From Planococcaceae bacterium Storch 2/2-2 (lineage in GTDB: Bacteria; Bacillota; Bacilli; Bacillales_A; Planococcaceae), in contig WOYE01000013.1 in the NCBI GenBank assembly GCA_009740415.1, forward strand, positions 1 to 42,716: a stretch of DNA of 42,716 bases, given 5' to 3'. Shown in pieces: positions 29,697-39,273 of the stretch. Every line of letters begins with the position of its first letter. The first letter of the stretch is position 1. The notes beneath the pieces were generated by a model that saw only the letters and a program-made list of their open reading frames with translations, was not told where the DNA came from and ran no database searches. Both the position numbers and the translations under genes were made by a program.

Positions 29697-31766
29697 ATGA
29701 ATCGAACACTTCGATATTTTCTCTTGTTTGGATTTCTATTCCTGGCATTGACAGGAATTTTTAACATGTTTAATAATCCGAATCCGAAAATGGAGCCGAT
29801 TCGTTACGACGAATTCGTTACTGCTTTGGATGAAGGAAAAGTAGACTCAGCCGAATTGCAACCGATGCAGCTAGTTTATGAGGTAAAAGGAACGATGAAA
29901 GGATATGAAGAAGGCGAATCATTCATTACGAACATTCCGATGGATGATCAAAACGTCTTAAATAAGATCAGTGATCTTGCAAAAGAAGGTCATGAGTTTT
30001 CTTATGAGAAAGCGCCTGAAACGAGCATGTTTGCTTCGTTCTTCATGGGCTTATTACCCTTCATTATCATCATCATCCTCTTCTTCTTCTTATTGAACCA
30101 AGCACAAGGTGGCGGTGGCGGCGGCCGCATGATGAACTTCGGTAAAAGTAAAGCGAAGCTTCATACGGACGAAGCGAAGAAGGTAAGCTTTAACGACGTA
30201 GCAGGAGCAGACGAAGAAAAACAAGAACTTGTAGAAGTTGTTGATTTCTTGAAAGATGCTCGTAAATTCGAAAAAATCGGAGCTCGTATTCCGAAAGGCG
30301 TTCTTCTCGTAGGACCACCAGGTACGGGTAAAACGTTGCTCGCACGTGCAGTTGCCGGTGAAGCAGGCGTACCATTCTTCTCGATTTCAGGTTCTGACTT
30401 CGTAGAAATGTTCGTCGGTGTCGGTGCAAGCCGTGTACGTGACCTTTTCGAAACGGCGAAGAAAAATTCGCCATGTATTATTTTCATCGACGAAATCGAC
30501 GCAGTCGGTCGTCAACGTGGAGCTGGAGTAGGTGGCGGACACGATGAGCGTGAACAAACGTTGAACCAATTGCTCGTAGAGATGGACGGTTTCGAAGGAA
30601 ACGAAGGAATCATCATCATCGCTGCGACAAACCGTGAAGACGTACTCGACCCTGCCTTGTTACGTCCAGGGCGATTTGACCGTCGTATTACAGTCGGTGT
30701 TCCAGACGTACGAGGCCGTGAAGCAGTGTTGAAAGTTCACGCACGCAACAAGCCTTTAGATGAGTCTGTCAATTTACAAGCCATTGCACAACGTACACCA
30801 GGATTTTCAGGTGCAGACCTTGAAAACTTATTGAACGAGGCGGCACTTGTTGCTGCACGTCGTGGTAAGTTGAAAATCGATATGGCGGACGTCGATGAAG
30901 GAATGGACCGTGTCATTGCTGGACCAGCTAAAACGACACGTGTCATTTCTGAAAAAGAACGTACAACAGTTGCTCACCACGAAGCAGGTCACGTTGTCAT
31001 TGGATTGACGTTGGACGATGCACGCGTCGTTCATAAAGTGACGATCATCCCACGTGGACGAGCAGGTGGATATGCAGTGATGCTTCCGAAAGAAGATCGT
31101 GGTCTTCAGACGAAAAATGAATTACTCGATCAAATTGCTGGATTGCTCGGTGGACGTGTTGCGGAAGACATTATGTTTGGCGACGTTTCAACAGGCGCCC
31201 ATAACGACTTCCAACAAGCGACAGGTATCGCTCGAGCGATGGTAACAGAATACGGAATGAGTGATTTAATCGGACCGGTTCAGTTCAGCCAAGAGCAGAG
31301 CCAAGTATTCCTCGGCCGTGACATTGGCGGCGGAAACTCGTACTCTCAAGAAGTCGCTGCAACGATCGACGCGGAAGTTCAACGTATTTTGAAAGAACAG
31401 TATGAACGTACGCGCACGATTTTAACCGAACGAAAAGAGTTACTTCAGTTAATTGCTGAAACGTTACTCGAAGAGGAAACGTTAGACCGTGAACAAATTT
31501 TACATTTAGAAGAACACGGTACGTTACCAGAACGAGCGTACGACCAACGTGATGCAATTGAAGAAACAGCGATCGATGCGGATGAACGTCCTGTAGAGGA
31601 GACGATCGTTGAAGACGTTCCAACAGATGGTTCTTTACCAGAGCCGAAGAGCATTCGCGAAGCGAAAGAACGCGATGAAATTGAACGTCCGAACGATGAA
31701 GTCGATCAGTCAGTCGACCCAATCGATCGACCGTCTCAAAAAGATGAATCGAGCGACAAATCGTAA
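29697..31766 (+). CDS. ftsH: ATP-dependent zinc metalloprotease FtsH
   Basis: A membrane-bound AAA+ protease for quality control of membrane and regulatory proteins. The 689-residue protein has two membrane segments (about 6-24 and 110-133), a glycine-rich linker, Walker A GPPGTGKT (206-213), Walker [10 protein letters not shown], the SRH region, and the zinc site HEAGH (428-432). ATG 29697 follows GAGGAGG. After the protease domain it carries an unusually long, acidic, low-complexity C-terminal tail of about 70 residues, making it longer than B. subtilis FtsH (637). Followed by a terminator. Confidence 0.97.
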   Translation: MNRTLRYFLLFGFLFLALTGIFNMFNNPNPKMEPIRYDEFVTALDEGKVDSAELQPMQLVYEVKGTMKGYEEGESFITNIPMDDQNVLNKISDLAKEGHEFSYEKAPETSMFASFFMGLLPFIIIIILFFFLLNQAQGGGGGGRMMNFGKSKAKLHTDEAKKVSFNDVAGADEEKQELVEVVDFLKDARKFEKIGARIPKGVLLVGPPGTGKTLLARAVAGEAGVPFFSISGSDFVEMFVGVGASRVRDLFETAKKNSPCIIFIDEIDAVGRQRGAGVGGGHDEREQTLNQLLVEMDGFEGNEGIIIIAATNREDVLDPALLRPGRFDRRITVGVPDVRGREAVLKVHARNKPLDESVNLQAIAQRTPGFSGADLENLLNEAALVAARRGKLKIDMADVDEGMDRVIAGPAKTTRVISEKERTTVAHHEAGHVVIGLTLDDARVVHKVTIIPRGRAGGYAVMLPKEDRGLQTKNELLDQIAGLLGGRVAEDIMFGDVSTGAHNDFQQATGIARAMVTEYGMSDLIGPVQFSQEQSQVFLGRDIGGGNSYSQEVAATIDAEVQRILKEQYERTRTILTERKELLQLIAETLLEEETLDREQILHLEEHGTLPERAYDQRDAIEETAIDADERPVEETIVEDVPTDGSLPEPKSIREAKERDEIERPNDEVDQSVDPIDRPSQKDESSDKS

Positions 31767-31810
31767 CGCGTCTTTAAGCGGGCAGTAGAAGTACTTGAAT
31801 CACTTTGATA

Positions 31811-31858
31811 AAAGCGCATGGAAGCAGAGAAATTTACTTTGCTTTCATGTGCTTTTCT
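31811..31858 (+). terminator. Terminator after ftsH
   Basis: AAAGCGCATGGAAGC pairs with GCTTTCATGTGCTTT (two G-U pairs) over a 15-base loop, then TTCTT. Well-formed stem. Confidence 0.8.
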
Positions 31859-31938
31859 TATCTTCCTCTTGACGTCGTACGAAGTATAAAAACTCAGTCG
31901 ATCGAAAGTCGAAGAGAAGAGAGACTTCAATTAAAATA

Positions 31939-31947
31939 TGGTATGAT
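31939..31947 (+). promoter_or_regulatory. coaX extended -10 promoter
   Basis: TG-G-TATGAT at 31939-31947, 41 bases upstream of the coaX ATG; the -35 region is poor. Confidence 0.4.
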
Positions 31948-31987
31948 ATGTTGGAAAACTAACTAGATGATAGCGAGGAATGCAACG

Positions 31988-32752
31988 ATGATTTTAGTAT
32001 TAGATACAGGAAATACGAACATTGTACTCGGTGTATATAAAGGCGATCAATTGCTCTATCATTGGCGAATGGAAACGTATCGCCATCGAACGGAAGATGA
32101 GTATGCAATGGCAGTGAAGTCGTTGTTTTCTCATGCTGGATTAACCTTTCAAGACATTACGGGCATTATCATATCGTCAGTCGTGCCACCGGTAATGTTC
32201 CCGCTCGAACAAATGTGTCAAAAATACTTCAACCAGAAGCCGTTAATTGTAGGTCCAGGTATGAAGACTGGCTTGAACATTAAATACGATAACCCGAAAG
32301 AAGTAGGAGCGGACCGTATCGTAAACGCAGTTGCCGCTATCCATGATTACGGAAGTCCGTTGATCATCGTTGACTTTGGCACAGCGACGACGTTTTGTTA
32401 CGTCAATGAAAAGTCGGAGTATTTAGGCGGAGCGATTGCACCGGGCGTAGGAATCTCCATGGAAGCTTTATTTGACCGTGCTTCTAAACTTCCTCGCGTC
32501 GAGCTCATCCGACCGGAACAAGTAGTCGGAAGAAATACGGTAGCAGCGATGCAGTCAGGAATTGTGTACGGGTATGTTGGGTTAGTCGAAGGAATCGTCG
32601 CTCGAATGAAAGAAGAAAGTGGTCTGGAGCCAACTGTCGTAGCGACCGGTGGGATGGCACAACTCATTGCGAGTGAGACGAATGTGATCGACGTTGTCGA
32701 TAACTTTTTAACATTGAAAGGTCTCCGTTTAATTTATAAACGTAACGAATGA
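31988..32752 (+). CDS. coaX: Type III pantothenate kinase
   Basis: First step of coenzyme A synthesis: phosphorylates pantothenate. The 254-residue ASKHA-fold protein has the phosphate motif DTGNTN (6-11), [11 protein letters not shown], the [11 protein letters not shown] motif and [11 protein letters not shown], which mark the CoaX type rather than the CoaA type. ATG 31988 follows GAGGAA (31975-31980) and gives the family N-terminus [11 protein letters not shown]; an in-frame ATG at 31967 is less likely. It is 14 bases from hslO. Confidence 0.96.
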   Translation: MILVLDTGNTNIVLGVYKGDQLLYHWRMETYRHRTEDEYAMAVKSLFSHAGLTFQDITGIIISSVVPPVMFPLEQMCQKYFNQKPLIVGPGMKTGLNIKYDNPKEVGADRIVNAVAAIHDYGSPLIIVDFGTATTFCYVNEKSEYLGGAIAPGVGISMEALFDRASKLPRVELIRPEQVVGRNTVAAMQSGIVYGYVGLVEGIVARMKEESGLEPTVVATGGMAQLIASETNVIDVVDNFLTLKGLRLIYKRNE

Positions 32753-32766
32753 AAAGAGGGAAAATG

Positions 32767-33648
32767 ATGAAAGATTATTTAGTGAAAGCATTAGCGTATG
32801 ATGGGACGATTCGTGCCTATGCGATCCGTTCAACAGAAACAGTGAAGGAAGTTCAAGAGCGTCATGCGATGTGGCCAACTGCAACAGCAGCAGTTGGACG
32901 GACGATGACGGCAACAGTGATGATGGGTGCAATGCTAAAAGGTGAAGAGAAATTAACAGTAAAAATTGAAGGAAATGGGCCGATTGGTGCGATCGTTGCC
33001 GATGCGAATGCGAAAGGCGAAGTTCGAGCATATGCACGAGATGCGCACGTCCATAAACCATTAAATGAACAAGGAAAGCTCGATGTTCGTGGAGTTGTCG
33101 GAACAGAGGGATCGCTTTCTGTCGTAAAAGACATTGGATTACGTGATTATTTCACAGGGCAGATTCCACTCGTATCAGGAGAAATCGCTGAAGATTTCAC
33201 TCATTACTTCGCTGTATCGGAGCAAGTACCGTCAGCGGTCGGCCTCGGTGTTCTCGTCAACCCAGACAACAGTGTCCAAGCAGCCGGTGGATTCATTTTA
33301 CAAGTAATGCCAGGAGCGACAGATGAGACGATTACAGCGCTTGAACAGGCGCTCGGGTCGATGACACCTGTTTCGAAAATGATTGCAGAAGGTCATAGTC
33401 CAGAGGAAATGTTAGCTTCTATTTTAGGAGAAGAGAACGTAGAAATTGTCGACCGTATGGACATTCACTTCTCATGTGACTGTTCACGTGAACGATTCGC
33501 TCGAGGGATCATCGGCTTAGGAAAACAAGAAATCGTCGATATGATTGAAGAGGACGGCCAAGCGGAAGCGCAATGTCATTTCTGCTTAGAAAAGTATCAT
33601 TATACAAAAGAGCAATTGGAGCAGTTGCTAGATGAAGCAACGTCCTAA
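32767..33648 (+). CDS. hslO: Redox-regulated chaperone Hsp33
   Basis: Hsp33 holds unfolded proteins under oxidative stress; zinc release and disulfide formation switch it on. The 293-residue protein has all four redox cysteines, Cys237, Cys239 (CDC) and Cys270, Cys273 (CHFC), and the family N-terminus [14 protein letters not shown] prefer ATG 32767 with AAAGAGGG (32753-32760) in front; ATGs at 32749 and 32764 are in frame but worse spaced. The 3' end overlaps yacD by 17 bases. Confidence 0.96.
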   Translation: MKDYLVKALAYDGTIRAYAIRSTETVKEVQERHAMWPTATAAVGRTMTATVMMGAMLKGEEKLTVKIEGNGPIGAIVADANAKGEVRAYARDAHVHKPLNEQGKLDVRGVVGTEGSLSVVKDIGLRDYFTGQIPLVSGEIAEDFTHYFAVSEQVPSAVGLGVLVNPDNSVQAAGGFILQVMPGATDETITALEQALGSMTPVSKMIAEGHSPEEMLASILGEENVEIVDRMDIHFSCDCSRERFARGIIGLGKQEIVDMIEEDGQAEAQCHFCLEKYHYTKEQLEQLLDEATS

Positions 33649-34603
33649 TTCGAGAGGACGACAGACGTCTCAAAGGCCGTCGTCGACGGGGTCGTCTACT
33701 CGTCCACCGCGCCGAAGAAAGTTAAGAGCGAAACCGCTCTTCTTTCTATTAGTCGGCTCTGTATTTGTAAATATTTTTTTGCTGACGATGCTACTATGGC
33801 CTTCTTCACCGAAGGAAGTAGCTGTGAGTGAGCAAGAAGAAGTAGCAAAAGTAGGGAAAGAAGTCGTGACGCGAGATATGTGGATGAACGAGATGGAAAA
33901 GTCGATCGGTCGAGAAACGTTACAACGCCTCGTTAACGAAAAAGTGATGGAGGCAGCGGCTAAAGCGTATGACATCGAAGTGACCGAAGAAGAAGTCGAC
34001 CGTGAACTCGCTCTTTTAACAGCTAATGATCGCCAATTGACAGCAGGTGACGATGGCGACGCATTGCGACAGTCGATCGCTTCGGACCTCGTTTTTGAAA
34101 AAGTGCTCACGCACGATATCGTCATCGATGAAAAAGAAGTGAAAGCGTATTATGAAAAAAATAAAAAGCTTTACAAAATTGCTCCATCGTACCGAACGTT
34201 TGCGATCGTTGTGAAAACGAAAGAAGAAGCGGAAGAAACGAAAAAAGAAATTAAAGACGGATCTGACTTCGGAATGTTAGCGAAAGAACGTTCGTTAGAT
34301 GTAGCGTCTGCGAACTTAGGCGGAGACTTCGGGTTTATTAACTCAGATACAGAAGGCGTCGACCCTGCCATTTTAAAAGAAGTGAAAGAGTTAAAAGAAA
34401 ATACGTTAAGTGATCCGATTGAATTAAAAGACGGGCGTTACGCCATCGTGGAAGTCCGAGAGTCATTGGAAGGACGCTCGTTTTCATATGATGAAGTAAA
34501 ACAGCAAATTGAACGAATGCTTGCTATCGAGCAACTACCTCAAAATGTTCGACCAGAAGCATTTTGGAAAGAATTTAAAGCGAAGTGGATTTACGATAAG
34601 TAA
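33632..34603 (+). CDS. yacD: Membrane-anchored parvulin-type peptidyl-prolyl isomerase (YacD)
   Basis: A 323-residue PrsA/SurA-like protein: a basic Arg/Ser/Pro-rich cytoplasmic head, one membrane segment (about 36-56), then an extracytoplasmic part with a SurA-N-like helical region and a parvulin domain (about 185-285: [23 protein letters not shown]-like NLGGDFGFI). It has no lipobox cysteine, so unlike PrsA it is probably a membrane-anchored rather than lipid-anchored foldase. Starts inside hslO with a GGAG site. Likely helps fold secreted proteins, which is inferred from the family. Confidence 0.88.
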   Translation: MKQRPNSRGRQTSQRPSSTGSSTRPPRRRKLRAKPLFFLLVGSVFVNIFLLTMLLWPSSPKEVAVSEQEEVAKVGKEVVTRDMWMNEMEKSIGRETLQRLVNEKVMEAAAKAYDIEVTEEEVDRELALLTANDRQLTAGDDGDALRQSIASDLVFEKVLTHDIVIDEKEVKAYYEKNKKLYKIAPSYRTFAIVVKTKEEAEETKKEIKDGSDFGMLAKERSLDVASANLGGDFGFINSDTEGVDPAILKEVKELKENTLSDPIELKDGRYAIVEVRESLEGRSFSYDEVKQQIERMLAIEQLPQNVRPEAFWKEFKAKWIYDK

Positions 34604-34636
34604 TGTCTCTTTCCCGAGACATTACTTTTTTATTTT
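34598..34636 (+). terminator. Terminator after yacD
   Basis: AGTAATGTCTC pairs perfectly with GAGACATTACT over 6 bases, then TTTTTTATTTTT. The left arm overlaps the yacD stop codon. Confidence 0.92.
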
Positions 34637-34639
34637 TAA

Positions 34640-34656
34640 AACCAACCTATTTGGTT
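34640..34656. promoter_or_regulatory. Palindromic operator at the cysK promoter
   Basis: AACCAA-CCTAT-TTGGTT, a perfect 6-bp inverted repeat with 5-base spacer, overlapping the first bases of the -35 box. The position suggests repression; CymR, the cysteine regulator of Bacillales, is the obvious candidate by gene function, but I do not claim a match to its consensus. Confidence 0.6.
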
Positions 34657-34682
34657 GACTTTATGAAAGAGTAGCGTATACT
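34655..34682 (+). promoter_or_regulatory. cysK promoter
   Basis: TTGACT (34655-34660), 16 bases, TATACT (34677-34682), 46 bases before the cysK ATG. Confidence 0.8.
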
Positions 34683-34728
34683 ACGTATAAAGAACGTTAC
34701 AAAACGTATGGAGAAGGAGTGCTCGAAT

Positions 34729-35670
34729 ATGACACATGTAAAAATAGGACAAACGATTGCGGATTTAGTAGGAAATACACCGTTGGTGAAATTGAACCGT
34801 TTAACAGATGAAAACGATGCGGACGTGTACGTGAAATTAGAATACTTCAACCCAGGATCAAGTGTGAAAGATCGTATCGCTTTAGCGATGATCGAAAAGG
34901 CTGAAAAAGAAGGGAAGCTTCAAGAAGGAAGTACGATCATTGAGCCGACGAGCGGTAATACAGGAATTGGACTGGCGATGATCGCAGCAGCGAAAGGATA
35001 CAATGCGGTTCTCGTTATGCCAGATACGATGAGTTCAGAGCGTCGTAATTTGTTGCAAGCGTATGGAGCTGACCTCGTTTTAACACCAGGAGCGGACGGA
35101 ATGAAAGGCGCGATTGAAAAGGCGAAACAACTTGAAAAAGAAAACGGTTGGTTTTTACCACAACAGTTCGACAATCCAGCAAACCCTGAAATTCATCGCT
35201 TAACGACAGGTCCTGAAATCGCGGACGCTTTTGAAGAAGCGGGTATGCAAGTGGATGCATTCGTCGCAGGCGTTGGAACGGGTGGAACGGTTTCAGGTGT
35301 AGGTAGTGTCTTGAAAGAGCGTTTTCCTGACGTGTTAATCGCGGCATTAGAACCGAAAGAATCCGCGGTATTGTCAGGGGAGCAAGCCGGTCCGCATAAA
35401 ATTCAAGGAATCGGTGCAGGATTTGTTCCGAAAGTATTCGATGCAGACGTCATTGACGAAATCGTTCAGGTAAAAGGTGACGACGCTTATGAATACGCAC
35501 GACGTGCTGCGAAGGAAGAGGGGGTACTTGGCGGTGTCTCATCAGGAGCGGCGATCTACGCAGCGCTACAATTAGCGAAACGTTTAGGAAAAGGAAAAAA
35601 TGTCGTTACGTTATTGCCATCAAATGGTGAGCGTTACTTAAGCACTCCTCTTTATCGATTCGAAGATTAA
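34729..35670 (+). CDS. cysK: Cysteine synthase (O-acetylserine sulfhydrylase)
   Basis: Makes cysteine from O-acetylserine and sulfide using PLP. The 313-residue protein carries the PLP lysine Lys47 ([12 protein letters not shown]), the phosphate motif TSGNTGIG, the GTGGTVSG loop and [14 protein letters not shown] end. ATG 34729 follows GAAGGAGT (34713-34720); the upstream ATG 34708 overlaps that region. It has its own promoter with a palindromic operator and a strong terminator. Confidence 0.96.
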   Translation: MTHVKIGQTIADLVGNTPLVKLNRLTDENDADVYVKLEYFNPGSSVKDRIALAMIEKAEKEGKLQEGSTIIEPTSGNTGIGLAMIAAAKGYNAVLVMPDTMSSERRNLLQAYGADLVLTPGADGMKGAIEKAKQLEKENGWFLPQQFDNPANPEIHRLTTGPEIADAFEEAGMQVDAFVAGVGTGGTVSGVGSVLKERFPDVLIAALEPKESAVLSGEQAGPHKIQGIGAGFVPKVFDADVIDEIVQVKGDDAYEYARRAAKEEGVLGGVSSGAAIYAALQLAKRLGKGKNVVTLLPSNGERYLSTPLYRFED

Positions 35671-35678
35671 AAAATGAA

Positions 35679-35717
35679 AGAAAGAGTAGCCTTTTTAAAA
35701 GGTTACTCTTTTTTTGT
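35679..35717 (+). terminator. Terminator after cysK
   Basis: AAAGAGTAGCCT pairs with AGGTTACTCTTT (one G-U pair) across 7-8 bases, followed by TTTTT. Confidence 0.92.
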
Positions 35718-35812
35718 TAGGAGGAATTGTTGTGGAATGATACAACTTCTTTCAAATTAGCGGTAAAATGAACAAAGAAAGAGTAGACTCGAAAAAAGTA
35801 TGGAGGGAAACG

Positions 35813-37204
35813 ATGAAGAATCGAATGAGAAAAAATCGAGTGACACAACGTTCACTCGATTCATTTATAGCAACGTATCAACGACTTGCACGAAATGAAG
35901 AGCACCATATGGTACTAGAAAGTGGACAGGCGGGACGTTATTCGATGATCGGTATGAAGCCAATCGAATGGATCGAAAGCGAGAAAGAAGGAGATGGAAC
36001 GTGGGTCGTTCGTAAAAGAGAGCGAACGTACGTAGACGAGGACCCGCTCCGTGTCATTCAAAACGTTCAAAAACAGTACGGTACTGTAGAACCTTTCGAC
36101 GGATTGCCTTTTTCAGGCGGTTGGATGGGATGGATCGGTTATGACCACGTTCGTTCGTATGTTTCATTTGATGAACCGAATGAAACGATCGATAGTATCG
36201 TGCCGGACGTTCTTTTTTATCGATTCCAACTTTTTGCGATACACGATGCACAGACGAACGACGTCACGCTTTTGACAGAGACTGAAAATGAAGAACTCAT
36301 CCACTGGTGGATGGAACAGTGGAAGGAAGTTGAAACGTATCAATCGACTTATGTAGAGAGTGATCGACATTTGCTCATCCGACCGAACATGAGCGAATCG
36401 TACTTTGTCCATATGGTAGAGGAAGTGCAACGGGCGATCGCTGAACAACGTGTTTTGCAAGTGAACGTTTCTGTACGACAAGATATCCCGATGGACCGAG
36501 ATCCTCTCGATGTTTATTTAACGTTGCGTGAACTTAATCCATCGCCTTACATGGCATATGTTTCACATGAAACATTTCATATTGTAAGTGGTTCACCTGA
36601 ACTGTTTTTACGCAAACGTGGCAATCGGTTAGAAACGCGACCGATCGGAGGAACGAGAAAGCGTGGAGCGAATCCGCGGGAAGAAAAAGAGTTAGAACGC
36701 AGTTTGACGACGACGACGAAAGATATTGAAGAGCACGAAATGCTCGTGCAATTAGAATGTAAAGATTTTAAAAATGTATGTGAGGAAAAATCGGTACGCG
36801 TGACCGCCTCACGTGTCGTTGAAAAATATTCGCACGTCATGCACCTCGTCTCGCACGTGGAAGGAACATTGTTAGATGATACGGATCTTCGAACATTGAT
36901 AAAAGGGACATTTCCAGGTGGATCGATTACAGGAGATCCGAAACGACCGACATTGGAAATGATCGAACAGCTTGAACCGACGCGTCGTAGCTTGTACACA
37001 GGCGCGATCGGTTGGATCGGTTGGAACGGTGATTTAGAATTGAACATTGCCATCCGTACGGCCATTGCGGAACAAGGAGAATACCGAGTGCAAGCAGGAG
37101 CAGGATTAACGAGTGATTCGGTTCCGATCGACGAATATTACGAATCGTTAACGAAAGCGAAAGCACTCATTGAGGCGTTACGTCATACGGGGCGAAACGA
37201 TTAA
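35813..37204 (+). CDS. pabB: Aminodeoxychorismate synthase component I
   Basis: Converts chorismate plus ammonia to aminodeoxychorismate, precursor of the PABA part of folate. The 463-residue chorismate-utilising enzyme has the C-terminal domain motifs FHIVSGSPELFLR, RPIGGTRKRGANPREE, EHEMLVQLE, SHVMHLVSHVEG and GTFPGGSITGDPK. The motif reads PIGGT (Gly279) where E. coli PabB has a catalytic lysine, a variation seen in TrpE and some PabB. GGAGGGA (35802-35808) supports ATG 35813; an in-frame ATG at 35768 exists. Neighbours pabC and folP identify it as PabB rather than TrpE. pabA, normally next, is missing. A parS-like palindrome lies inside (36559-36574). Confidence 0.92.
   Translation: MKNRMRKNRVTQRSLDSFIATYQRLARNEEHHMVLESGQAGRYSMIGMKPIEWIESEKEGDGTWVVRKRERTYVDEDPLRVIQNVQKQYGTVEPFDGLPFSGGWMGWIGYDHVRSYVSFDEPNETIDSIVPDVLFYRFQLFAIHDAQTNDVTLLTETENEELIHWWMEQWKEVETYQSTYVESDRHLLIRPNMSESYFVHMVEEVQRAIAEQRVLQVNVSVRQDIPMDRDPLDVYLTLRELNPSPYMAYVSHETFHIVSGSPELFLRKRGNRLETRPIGGTRKRGANPREEKELERSLTTTTKDIEEHEMLVQLECKDFKNVCEEKSVRVTASRVVEKYSHVMHLVSHVEGTLLDDTDLRTLIKGTFPGGSITGDPKRPTLEMIEQLEPTRRSLYTGAIGWIGWNGDLELNIAIRTAIAEQGEYRVQAGAGLTSDSVPIDEYYESLTKAKALIEALRHTGRND
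36559..36574. promoter_or_regulatory. Second parS-like palindrome inside pabB
   Basis: TGTTTCACATGAAACA differs from parS TGTTTCACGTGAAACA only at the ninth base, one of the two central bases. It encodes part of AYVSHETFHI, so protein constraint could explain some of it. Confidence 0.5.
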
Positions 37205-37220
37205 GAAAGGATGATACGAA

Positions 37221-38072
37221 TTGTACTGTTATTTTGATGGACAGTTCATGCCTATTTCTGAAGTGAGCATTTCACCGATGGATCATGGATTTTTATACGG
37301 TGTAGGCTTTTTCGAAACGTTTCGTACGTACGAAGGCTACATTATCGATAAAGAGTTGCATGAAGAGCGAATGAACCGGGCGTTGAAAGACGTTCGTATC
37401 TCGCTCGATTATTCGTTTGATGAAGTGGAACGATGGTGCCGCCGATTGAATGAAGAAGAAGGCGGCCGAGATGGGTATTTTCGATGGAACGTGTACGCAG
37501 GTGAGGAAGGGATCGGTATGGCAGCTGATCGATATGACCATCCGCACCATTTGCTCTTACGAAAGCCGCTTCAACGAACGGAACGAGGAACATCGAAGCG
37601 AGGATTTATTTTGGAGCATCGAAGAAATACACCGGAATCATCCATGCGACATAAATCATTTAACTTTTTAAACAATGTGAAGGCACGTCAAGAAGTGACT
37701 TCTCTTGCTACGGAAGAAGGCATTCTTTTAAACGCAGATGGATTTGTAACAGAAGGAGTGACGTCGAATATTTTTTGGGTGAAGGATTGCGTCGTTTATA
37801 CACCTTCGCGCGAAACGGGCTTGTTAGAAGGAACGTTACGTCACCGTTTATTGCAATTGGCACGCCAACATTATGAAGTAGAAGTGGGATGTTACGAACC
37901 GTCCGATTTACTAAACGCTGATGAAGTGTGGGTGACGAATGCGGTTCAAGAGCTCGTACCGCTTCATGAGATTGACCACGTTTCATTTTTAGGGAAGGAA
38001 GGTCCAGTTTATTCGGATCTTCATGAACAATATACCGAGTATGTGAAAGAGAGAGTGAGTGAACAATGTTAA
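37221..38072 (+). CDS. pabC: 4-amino-4-deoxychorismate lyase
   Basis: PLP-dependent fold-type IV enzyme releasing pyruvate from aminodeoxychorismate to give PABA. The 283-residue protein has MDHGFLYGVGFFETFRTY, the likely PLP lysine Lys145 (SSMRHKSFNFLNN), EGVTSNIFWVKD and TGLLEGTLRH, as in PabC and branched-chain aminotransferase relatives. The start is TTG with AAAGG about 10 bases ahead. It lies 16 bases behind pabB and overlaps folP by seven bases. Confidence 0.92.
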   Translation: MYCYFDGQFMPISEVSISPMDHGFLYGVGFFETFRTYEGYIIDKELHEERMNRALKDVRISLDYSFDEVERWCRRLNEEEGGRDGYFRWNVYAGEEGIGMAADRYDHPHHLLLRKPLQRTERGTSKRGFILEHRRNTPESSMRHKSFNFLNNVKARQEVTSLATEEGILLNADGFVTEGVTSNIFWVKDCVVYTPSRETGLLEGTLRHRLLQLARQHYEVEVGCYEPSDLLNADEVWVTNAVQELVPLHEIDHVSFLGKEGPVYSDLHEQYTEYVKERVSEQC

Positions 38073-38896
38073 CGAAAGCGAAAGAAACGTACACATTTGG
38101 CCGTACGACTTTTTCATTTGCGGAAGAAACGGTCGTTATGGGGATTTTGAATGTAACACCTGACTCATTTTCAGATGGAGGCCGTTACAATGAAATTGAA
38201 GCAGCGGTCGCTCATGCGAAAGAAATGATTCAACAAGGGGCAAAAATTATCGACGTCGGTGGCGAATCGACGCGTCCCGGACATGCACCTGTAAGTGAAG
38301 CAGAAGAAATCGAGCGAGTCATTCCAATCGTTCGAGCATTGAAAGAACAGCTCGATTGTGTCATTTCAGTGGATACGTACAAAGCAGAAGTAGCGAAGCA
38401 GGCGATTGAGGCAGGAGCTTCGATTATTAATGACGTTTGGGGTGCGAAACGCGAGCCACGTATTGCAGAAGTAGCGAAGGCGTACGATGTCCCGATTATT
38501 TTAATGCACAATCGTGTAGACCCAACGTACGGTGATCGGTTTGATGAAGTGTATTTTGAAGATTTAAAAGAGAGCATTGCGATCGCTAAAGAAGCAGGTG
38601 TCGCAGATGAGAACATTTGGTTAGATCCTGGTGTAGGATTTGCAAAAACACAAGAACAAAACATTCGTGCCATGCAGTTAATGCCAGAACTCGCAACATG
38701 GGGATATCCGATTTTACTCGGAACGAGTCGGAAGTCGCTAATCGGTTACGTACTCGACGTACCGGTAGAAGAACGTTTGGAAGGTTCGCTTGCAACGGTC
38801 AGTTATGGCGTAATGAACGGTGCTCATCTCGTTCGTGTGCATGACGTGTTAGAAACGGTTCGAACGACGAAGATGATGGACGTGTTAACGAAATGA
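38066..38896 (+). CDS. folP: Dihydropteroate synthase
   Basis: Joins PABA with hydroxymethyl-dihydropterin pyrophosphate to make dihydropteroate; the sulfonamide target. The 276-residue TIM barrel has GILNVTPDSFSDGG, the pterin/phosphate loop GGESTRPGH, SVDTYKAEVAKQAI, INDVWGA, DPGVGFAKT, GTSRKSLIG and a C-terminal VRVHDV. The start overlaps pabC. No resistance-type change can be judged from sequence alone. Confidence 0.96.
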   Translation: MLTKAKETYTFGRTTFSFAEETVVMGILNVTPDSFSDGGRYNEIEAAVAHAKEMIQQGAKIIDVGGESTRPGHAPVSEAEEIERVIPIVRALKEQLDCVISVDTYKAEVAKQAIEAGASIINDVWGAKREPRIAEVAKAYDVPIILMHNRVDPTYGDRFDEVYFEDLKESIAIAKEAGVADENIWLDPGVGFAKTQEQNIRAMQLMPELATWGYPILLGTSRKSLIGYVLDVPVEERLEGSLATVSYGVMNGAHLVRVHDVLETVRTTKMMDVLTK

Positions 38897-38907
38897 GGGG
38901 GAACGAG

Positions 38908-39273
38908 ATGGATCGCATTCATATTCAACAAATGGAGTTTTATGCATACCACGGTGCATTGCCAGAGGAAACGAAAATCGGGCAACGTTTTATCGTTGAT
39001 GTTTCATTAGCTGTCTCATTACGAGAGGCTGGCGAAACAGATGATTTAACGAAGACGGTCAATTATGCGGAAGTGTATGAACTATGTGAGCGAATCGTAA
39101 CGGGTGAGCCGATGAAGCTCATTGAAGCAGTTGCTGAAACGATCGCTACTGAAGTGTTAGCGACGTTTGAACGTGTCAAAGGAATTCGAGTAGCCCTCAT
39201 TAAACCGAATCCACCGATTCATGGACATTACAATTCCGTTAGTGTTGAAATTGTTCGGGGGGATTATGCATGA
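38908..39273 (+). CDS. folB: Dihydroneopterin aldolase
   Basis: Cleaves dihydroneopterin to hydroxymethyl-dihydropterin and glycolaldehyde. The 121-residue protein has FYAYHGALPEETKIGQRF, the TVNYAEVYE segment, MKLIEAVAETIA and the catalytic-lysine motif IKPNPPIHGHY. ATG 38908 follows GAGGGG just past the folP stop; an ATG overlapping that stop (38893) is in frame but less likely. It overlaps folK by four bases (ATGA). Confidence 0.95.
   Translation: MDRIHIQQMEFYAYHGALPEETKIGQRFIVDVSLAVSLREAGETDDLTKTVNYAEVYELCERIVTGEPMKLIEAVAETIATEVLATFERVKGIRVALIKPNPPIHGHYNSVSVEIVRGDYA

Noticed and set aside
33481-33494. TGTTCACGTGAACG as a further parS site in hslO
   Set aside because: The palindrome has different outer arms; about 11 of 16 to parS when centred, and it encodes the conserved Hsp33 CDCSRERF region.
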